NCBI GenBank assembly: GCA_023212645.1 | Contig: JALBYC010000001.1 | Location: 496,001 to 560,000, forward strand | DNA length: 64,000 bases | Origin: Farysia itapuensis | Taxonomy: Eukaryota > Basidiomycota > Ustilaginomycetes > Ustilaginales > Ustilaginaceae | Reading direction: 5' to 3' | Part shown: piece by piece, positions 59,903 through 64,000 of the stretch | Numbering within the stretch: position 1 is the stretch's first letter | Layout: every line of letters begins with the position of its first letter | Notes under the pieces: model-generated | Database searches by the model: none | Seen by the model: only the letters and a program-made list of their open reading frames with translations | What the model was told of the DNA's origin: nothing | Program-made: the position numbers and the translations under genes

Positions 59903-61408
59903 ATGCCGCCGATACCTTTTGGTCCAAGCCACAAGTCAACATTCGAGTCCACCATGTCGTCGACTCAGCAGGCACGTAGCAACCACGCCTCACACTCCAA
60001 AGTTACTGAGCTCTCTGTGCAGGACATCGTGCCCTCAGAGTGGAAGTATCACTGCGAAGGAGGCAAGAACATACTCTTCTCTTTGGAAACTCCAACGAAC
60101 GCTTCCCGCTTTTCTGTCAACAATAGACCTCTAGCTCTTCGTATCGCCAAGAGCAACGCAAATTCCATCTCGGAAAACGACGATGCTGACCTTTTCACCC
60201 AGGAGATCATTGCGCCGCTGCTCGGGTGTCCCACCCTACTACCCTTCACACTCAGATTGCCGCTACGAGACAGCCGCGACAAACACATTGTTAATTCGCT
60301 AGCCGTCTCGGTAGAGACGCAAAGACCTGCCTTTCGGAGAGAGTCACCCACAAGGATTCATGCTGAATCTTTGACGCACATTCATGCCATCGAGAACATC
60401 ACTGCGCCAATGATCGAACAACAAGGAGACACTCTCTGCGTGGAGATCAAGCCCAAGTGGGGCTTCCTTCCTTGCGTGGAATCTATTCCGCCCTCCTCAC
60501 CTTACATAGACATCAAAACAAAGTACTCGCGGTACAAGATGCATCGCGTCGCCAAGTCGAAAGAAGCAGGCAAGATCATGACTGCAGAGCAGTTCGACGA
60601 GCTCTACGACCCATTGGATCTCTACAGCCCACATGAACGCAGAAAGAGAAGGGCCGTACTTGCGTTGTATCGGGACTGGACCATGAGTCAAAGCAAAACA
60701 AACAACTTGCGCTTATTCTGGAACGGCAAGTCTGTTGATCCGGACGACGACGGTACGATGACAGCCATACGGCACTTCTTAGAGAACACCTCGAACAGTC
60801 AATCAGAAAACGGTGATGTCTTGCTCGACTGTTTGATTGACCTTCTGGTATCTGAACTGTCCAAGCGTCAGGTTCCGCCGCTGAATTCAGCGCAGTCACC
60901 ATGTACCGCGTTAGATAGGCTTGCACGGCTGCAGTCCACACTGGACCCATTCGATGTCGAAGGTCTCGCTGAATTCTGGCTCAAATTGACGGGTAGTCAA
61001 ACATTTGGCGAAGTAAGGCCCGGGCAGCAGCCACTTGATCCAGCCGTGCTTTCACATCTCTCTTCTGCACCAAGTGTAGACGACCTGAAGAGCTGCTTGT
61101 CCGAGGAACTCCAGGACGGTGAAGTCAACCAAAAGTGGGAGAAGTCACCGGCTCAGACGCTGGCGAGACATGTTTATCGCTTTCTCTTGTCCTGTACGTT
61201 CAAAGATTGCTCGCTACTCATTAGAGGTGTCAAGAATCTCGATGGAGCTCTCGAAACATCAACAAAAGTCATCGATCTTGACTTGAAGCCCTTTGCCAAG
61301 CTTTCCAAGTTTCAAGCGACAGACAGACTAGTCTGCAGCGAGTTTCTGAGCTGGAAAGCCGGACTGCCCGTAGAGCCTTCACCCTCCCGAGAGGCTTGCA
61401 GCTTGTAA
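59903..61408 (+). CDS. IPK1: Inositol-pentakisphosphate 2-kinase
   Basis: Phosphorylates IP5 at position 2 to make phytate (IP6), used in mRNA export and signalling. The start at 59903 (MPPIPFGPSHK) gives 501 residues; the ATG at 59954 (MSSTQQARSN) has a better ACC context and would give 484. Family motifs in order: WKYHCEGGKNILFSL near the N-terminus (the GEGNANLV-like loop), LCVEIKPKWGFLP near 180, KYSRYKMHRVAK near 209, YDPLDLYSPHERR near 234 and NNLRLFWNGK near 265. The last blocks match the EIKPK and RxxMHQ signatures of Ins_P5_2-kin. The C-terminal half is less conserved, with CTFKDCSLLIRG near the end. Convergent with the CMC1-like gene, 76 bp apart. Confidence 0.87.
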   Translation: MPPIPFGPSHKSTFESTMSSTQQARSNHASHSKVTELSVQDIVPSEWKYHCEGGKNILFSLETPTNASRFSVNNRPLALRIAKSNANSISENDDADLFTQEIIAPLLGCPTLLPFTLRLPLRDSRDKHIVNSLAVSVETQRPAFRRESPTRIHAESLTHIHAIENITAPMIEQQGDTLCVEIKPKWGFLPCVESIPPSSPYIDIKTKYSRYKMHRVAKSKEAGKIMTAEQFDELYDPLDLYSPHERRKRRAVLALYRDWTMSQSKTNNLRLFWNGKSVDPDDDGTMTAIRHFLENTSNSQSENGDVLLDCLIDLLVSELSKRQVPPLNSAQSPCTALDRLARLQSTLDPFDVEGLAEFWLKLTGSQTFGEVRPGQQPLDPAVLSHLSSAPSVDDLKSCLSEELQDGEVNQKWEKSPAQTLARHVYRFLLSCTFKDCSLLIRGVKNLDGALETSTKVIDLDLKPFAKLSKFQATDRLVCSEFLSWKAGLPVEPSPSREACSL

Positions 61409-61484
61409 TGTTCTAGCGCTATATTGCATCGACTGTGAGTATGCTGCTGTATTTCGAGCTTGTGCGCGCTTGCAGGATCCGTCT

Positions 61485-61905
61485 TCAATACCTGCTTTTT
61501 GGTTCGGAACGGGTTCTGGCCATGTACTTGCGTTTCTCGGCTTCCAAGGCTTCGTCTGACGTGCTGCAATGAAGGTGAGGCAAGAGTCAGGCAATTTGCT
61601 GCGAAGCAGGGCCCCGAGCGACTTACTAGTTGCGCAAGCACTCTGTAAGTGCACGTTTCTGATCTCTACATGCCCAGGCGATGGATATTGTCCTCGGTTT
61701 GGTGCATGCAACAAAAGCTGTAATTGAAAGCAACGTCAGCTCATGGTCGGCTTCAAGCTGCATGGGTAGACTCACCTTCCATTTGTTCCTTGCATTCTTT
61801 GATGGCTTTGGCTTTCTGCGCCTTAAGCAGCGCCTCGCTCTCCCTGTTTGACATGATTTGCTGACTACCCTCCCGGGGCAGTCTGGACATAGGCGAGCTC
61901 GACAT
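61485..61905 (-). CDS. CMC1: Cmc1-like twin CX9C mitochondrial protein (three exons)
   Basis: Small intermembrane-space protein linked to cytochrome oxidase assembly. Reconstructed here as exon 1 61776-61905 (ATG at 61905), intron 61718-61775 (GTGAGT donor, TACAG acceptor), exon 2 61627-61717, intron 61564-61626 (GTAAGT donor, TGCAG acceptor), exon 3 61485-61563; 99 residues. Joined sequence contains C-KEQMEAFVA-C and C-RDQKRALTE-C, both with nine residues between cysteines, and the Cmc1-like RTISIAWACRD context. Exon 3 adds the charged tail YTSDEALEAEKRKYMAR, matching the usual continuation after the second pair. No unspliced frame covers it. The start could also be an internal Met (MSNRESE). 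Confidence 0.83.
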
Positions 61906-62324
61906 TGCGAAATGAAGGCTAGAGGTAGGAACAACACCAGGGTCTCGATTCAATTGAGTGGAGGACGTGAGGATATATTGGCACAAGATCACCTAACAGG
62001 CTCGAAGACCGAGTTCCGTCGCAGCACATTCCCTCTCTACATCTCACGAGTCTCAGCAATCCGCAAGGCACTCTAATAGAACACGTTTTGTCAGGTTTAT
62101 GTATGTGTGTGAAGAGTACAGCGTGGATAGAAGCGAGGAGCATTGATAGCTCCTGCGATGAATGATGAAAACGCAGATCGGAACGATCTTTGTCAGAGGA
62201 ATGCAGAGCAAACTTAGCCCCTTTTGAGATGGCGGAGAATGTTCAACAAGGATGACCTGGGCAAGGGAAAATGCGAAATGCGATGGAAGCAGACAGCCGC
62301 GGGTCAAGCACTTGCTGGTGTGGC
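61906..62324. other. CMC1 promoter and RPS7 3' region
   Basis: 419 bp between two minus-strand genes. No gene, repeat or RNA was seen. Confidence 0.4.
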
Positions 62325-62912
62325 TTAGTTCTCAGTGGAGAACATGAAGGTGACATCGCGGCCGGTGAGCTTCTTGTAGACCGACGAGAAGCTGTCGAGC
62401 TTGTATTCGAGCGAAGTGGCGTCCTTGGAGTCGAGGAAGCACTTAATCAGGCGGCTACCGTCGGTCGACACTCGTGTGCGCTTGCCAGTGATCTCGGAAG
62501 GGTAGACAAGATCCTCGAGGATACCCTCGTGAACGGCAGTGAGCGTGCGCGAGTGCGGACGAGGCTGCTGGTTGCGGTTCTTTCGGCTAGGCTTGCCGAG
62601 GATGCGGCGCTGACCAACAAAAACGACATGACGGTCCGAGAACTTTTTCTCGAGCTCACGGGTGAGACGCTGCTGGATCTTGTGGAAAGCCTTGAGCTGG
62701 GGCATCGGCACGAAGACAACAATAGCCTTCTTACCACCCTTGACCTCGATCTCCTTGGCGGCGGAGATCTGCAGAGGTCGAAGCTCGGCCTTGAGCTCGG
62801 AAACGTTGGACTCGAGGTCAACGAGGGCCTGAGCAACGACGGTCTCAACCTCGGAGGGGGGGCCAGCTGGCGCGTTAGCCGTTCGGAAGATCTTGTTTTG
62901 CACGGAAGCCAT
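62325..62912 (-). CDS. RPS7: 40S ribosomal protein eS7
   Basis: Small-subunit ribosomal protein. The 195-residue protein matches family length and blocks: [73 protein letters not shown] and [17 protein letters not shown]. The ATG is at 62910-62912. Just upstream, a TTAG acceptor with a CTGAC branch-like site suggests a 5'-leader intron. Biased codon use. It is divergent from RPS1 (eS1), with which it shares about 540 bp. Confidence 0.97.
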   Translation of the reverse strand: MASVQNKIFRTANAPAGPPSEVETVVAQALVDLESNVSELKAELRPLQISAAKEIEVKGGKKAIVVFVPMPQLKAFHKIQQRLTRELEKKFSDRHVVFVGQRRILGKPSRKNRNQQPRPHSRTLTAVHEGILEDLVYPSEITGKRTRVSTDGSRLIKCFLDSKDATSLEYKLDSFSSVYKKLTGRDVTFMFSTEN

Positions 62913-62927
62913 GATGTGATGAAAGGT

Positions 62928-63170
62928 CTAAGGACAATGCAGGAAAGGTCAGTCGCTGTTGTCTTCTGTCGTCTAGTACGTCGATCCCACCCAAAACCTT
63001 GAATCTCGGAAGGGCTGGGCACACCAATCTCTACGCCTGCAGACAAACGTGAAGAATCTGCGAACTGCTTTCGAATTGCTGGCGTGCTCTTGAGTCGAGC
63101 ATGCTGATTGGCAGTGCTGTACAAGCTCGACAAGGGTGGGATCGCGTCCGAAAGCGTTGTCAGTACTCAC
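62928..63170 (-). other. Probable 5'-UTR intron of RPS7
   Basis: On the minus strand a GTGAGT donor starts at 63170 and a CTTAG acceptor ends at 62928, 15 nt before the ATG, with a CTGAC branch-like motif upstream of the acceptor. Length is 243 nt. Inferred from splice signals only. No box C/D or H/ACA snoRNA pattern was seen inside. Confidence 0.5.
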
Positions 63171-63322
63171 CTTTCGCAAAGGTCGATGATGGCGTAGAGA
63201 AGGTGCCGGCAAGCGTCAAGGCTATGGCAGCCCAGCCCTGCCCGCGTCTTCTCGAAATTCAAGATGAGATTGTATTTGCATCCAATTGAAAGTCGAGTTC
63301 AATTCAAAAGAGAATAGTAATA

Positions 63323-63350
63323 TCACGTGATAAATATAGTACCACACGTG
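63323..63350. promoter_or_regulatory. Paired CACGTG (E-box/Cbf1-type) sites between RPS7 and RPS1
   Basis: TCACGTGA at 63323-63330 and CACGTG at 63345-63350 lie 21 bp apart (start to start of CACGTG), about two helical turns, in the shared divergent promoter of two ribosomal-protein genes. Cbf1-type bHLH factors bind this hexamer, and Cbf1 sites occur in ribosomal-protein promoters of some fungi. Function here is inferred. Confidence 0.5.
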
Positions 63351-63451
63351 ACCTCATACGGGCGGCCGAATGAATTTGCCAGCCACGCAGCGTCCGCCTA
63401 ACTCGCTACCTTTCTCGATCCGTCACTCCTTCCTCTTACGAACAACGCAAA

Positions 63452-64000
63452 ATGGGTAAGTAGACATGGCCTCAGCAGCATCACTCCTCATTGTCGCAAA
63501 AGCAGCCGCCCAGTATCGGCATCGTGCTTGTTGCAGAGCACTCAGCAGAGCTCTCATCGAAGTCGATCAGCACCGAAACCGCCAGATCACGACGATTGCC
63601 GACGATATACTAGCTAGAAATCAGTGTCGTATTGCTCTCAGATATAGATTCCGCTCAGAGCGACCACAGAACGTTGCGCCGATCAGCAGCGACAGCGACA
63701 ATGAGAAAGGCATGCTCGTATTCTAAAGCTATCATAGACTGACCACGAAGATTCCTATCAACAGCTGTCGGAAAGAACAAGAAGCTCTCCAAGGGCAAGG
63801 GTAACAAGAAGCGTGCTGTTGACCCTTTCACACGCAAGGACTGGTACGACATTAAGGCTCCTACCTTTTTCGAGAACCGCAACGTCGGCAAGACATTCGT
63901 CAACCGATCGCAAGGTCTCAAGAATGCCGACGACTCTCTCCGTGGACGTATCGTCGAGGCTTCTCTCGCCGATTTGAACAAAGATGACGAGCAGGCCTTC
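63452..64000 (+). CDS. RPS1: 40S ribosomal protein eS1 (S3a), 3' end outside window
   Basis: Small-subunit ribosomal protein. Exon 1 is only four bases (ATGG, 63452-63455). A 309-nt intron, 63456-63764 (GTAAGT donor, CTGAC branch-like site near 63739, CAACAG acceptor), is followed by exon 2 from 63765 to the window edge. Joined sequence reads [20 protein letters not shown], then [17 protein letters not shown] and [20 protein letters not shown], which is diagnostic of eS1. The 4-nt first exon is needed to supply the start and the first base of the Ala codon. About the last two thirds of the protein lie beyond base 64000. Divergent from RPS7. Confidence 0.94.

Noticed and set aside
63456..63764. 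A snoRNA hosted in the eS1 intron
   Set aside because: No TGATGA/CTGA box pair with terminal stem and no H/ACA hairpin pair that I can recognise.
1..64000. Transposon, viral, CRISPR or telomere signatures
   Set aside because: No transposase, reverse transcriptase, capsid-like frame, regular spacer array or TTAGGG run was found on either strand.

Overview
The window looks like a gene-dense piece of nuclear chromosome from a basidiomycete yeast or smut fungus, most likely Ustilaginales (Ustilago/Sporisorium relatives). The basis is protein content: fungal-type Mediator subunits, Dna2, Arp9 and Fhl1-like proteins, an ACU/IIC-like P-type ATPase of the kind known from Ustilago maydis, mitochondrial ALAS, cytosolic ribosomal proteins of eukaryotic type, sparse short introns (58-78 nt, GTRAGT donors, CTAAC/CTGAC-like branch sites) and long disordered protein tails. 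The species cannot be fixed from sequence alone. I see no bacterial, plasmid, viral, CRISPR or transposon features. Many of the longest open frames begin at GTG or TTG; for this eukaryote I moved every start to the first sensible ATG.

Layout, left to right. 1-14 kb: 5'-truncated Cdt1 replication-licensing factor, Med22, a DUF3237 protein with one intron, a large arginine-rich unknown protein, an FHA+forkhead Fhl1-like regulator, a 2-hydroxyacid dehydrogenase and a DUF924 protein divergent from it. 14-26 kb: membrane-anchored alpha/beta hydrolase with a giant disordered tail, mitochondrial SSB (Rim1-like), 5-aminolevulinate synthase, then Med1, whose reading frame is spliced straight into the tRNA methyltransferase Trm9. 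26-41 kb: ACU-like cation ATPase, hexose transporter, a 2.5-kb gene-free stretch, PDK1-type kinase with PH domain, acetolactate synthase regulatory subunit, and a small unknown protein. 42-49.5 kb: the most accessory-looking part, with wide spacers, a secreted GH16 beta-glucanase and a tandem pair of FucP-like sugar transporters, the second broken by one amber codon. 49.5-64 kb: compact housekeeping block with Dna2, omega-amidase, Arp9, prohibitin 2, ribosomal protein uL1, inositol-pentakisphosphate 2-kinase, a three-exon Cmc1-like twin CX9C protein, ribosomal protein eS7 and the start of eS1.

Functional themes are nuclear (replication: Cdt1, Dna2; transcription: Med1, Med22, Arp9, Fhl1-like), mitochondrial (Rim1, ALAS, Ilv6, Phb2, Cmc1), translational (uL1, eS7, eS1, Trm9) and nutrient/cation uptake (ACU ATPase, hexose transporter, FucP pair, GH16). 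These are not operons; most neighbours are divergent or tightly convergent pairs. The observation I would check first is the MED1-TRM9 splice fusion. All calls rest on reading the translations by eye against remembered family motifs; no database search was run.
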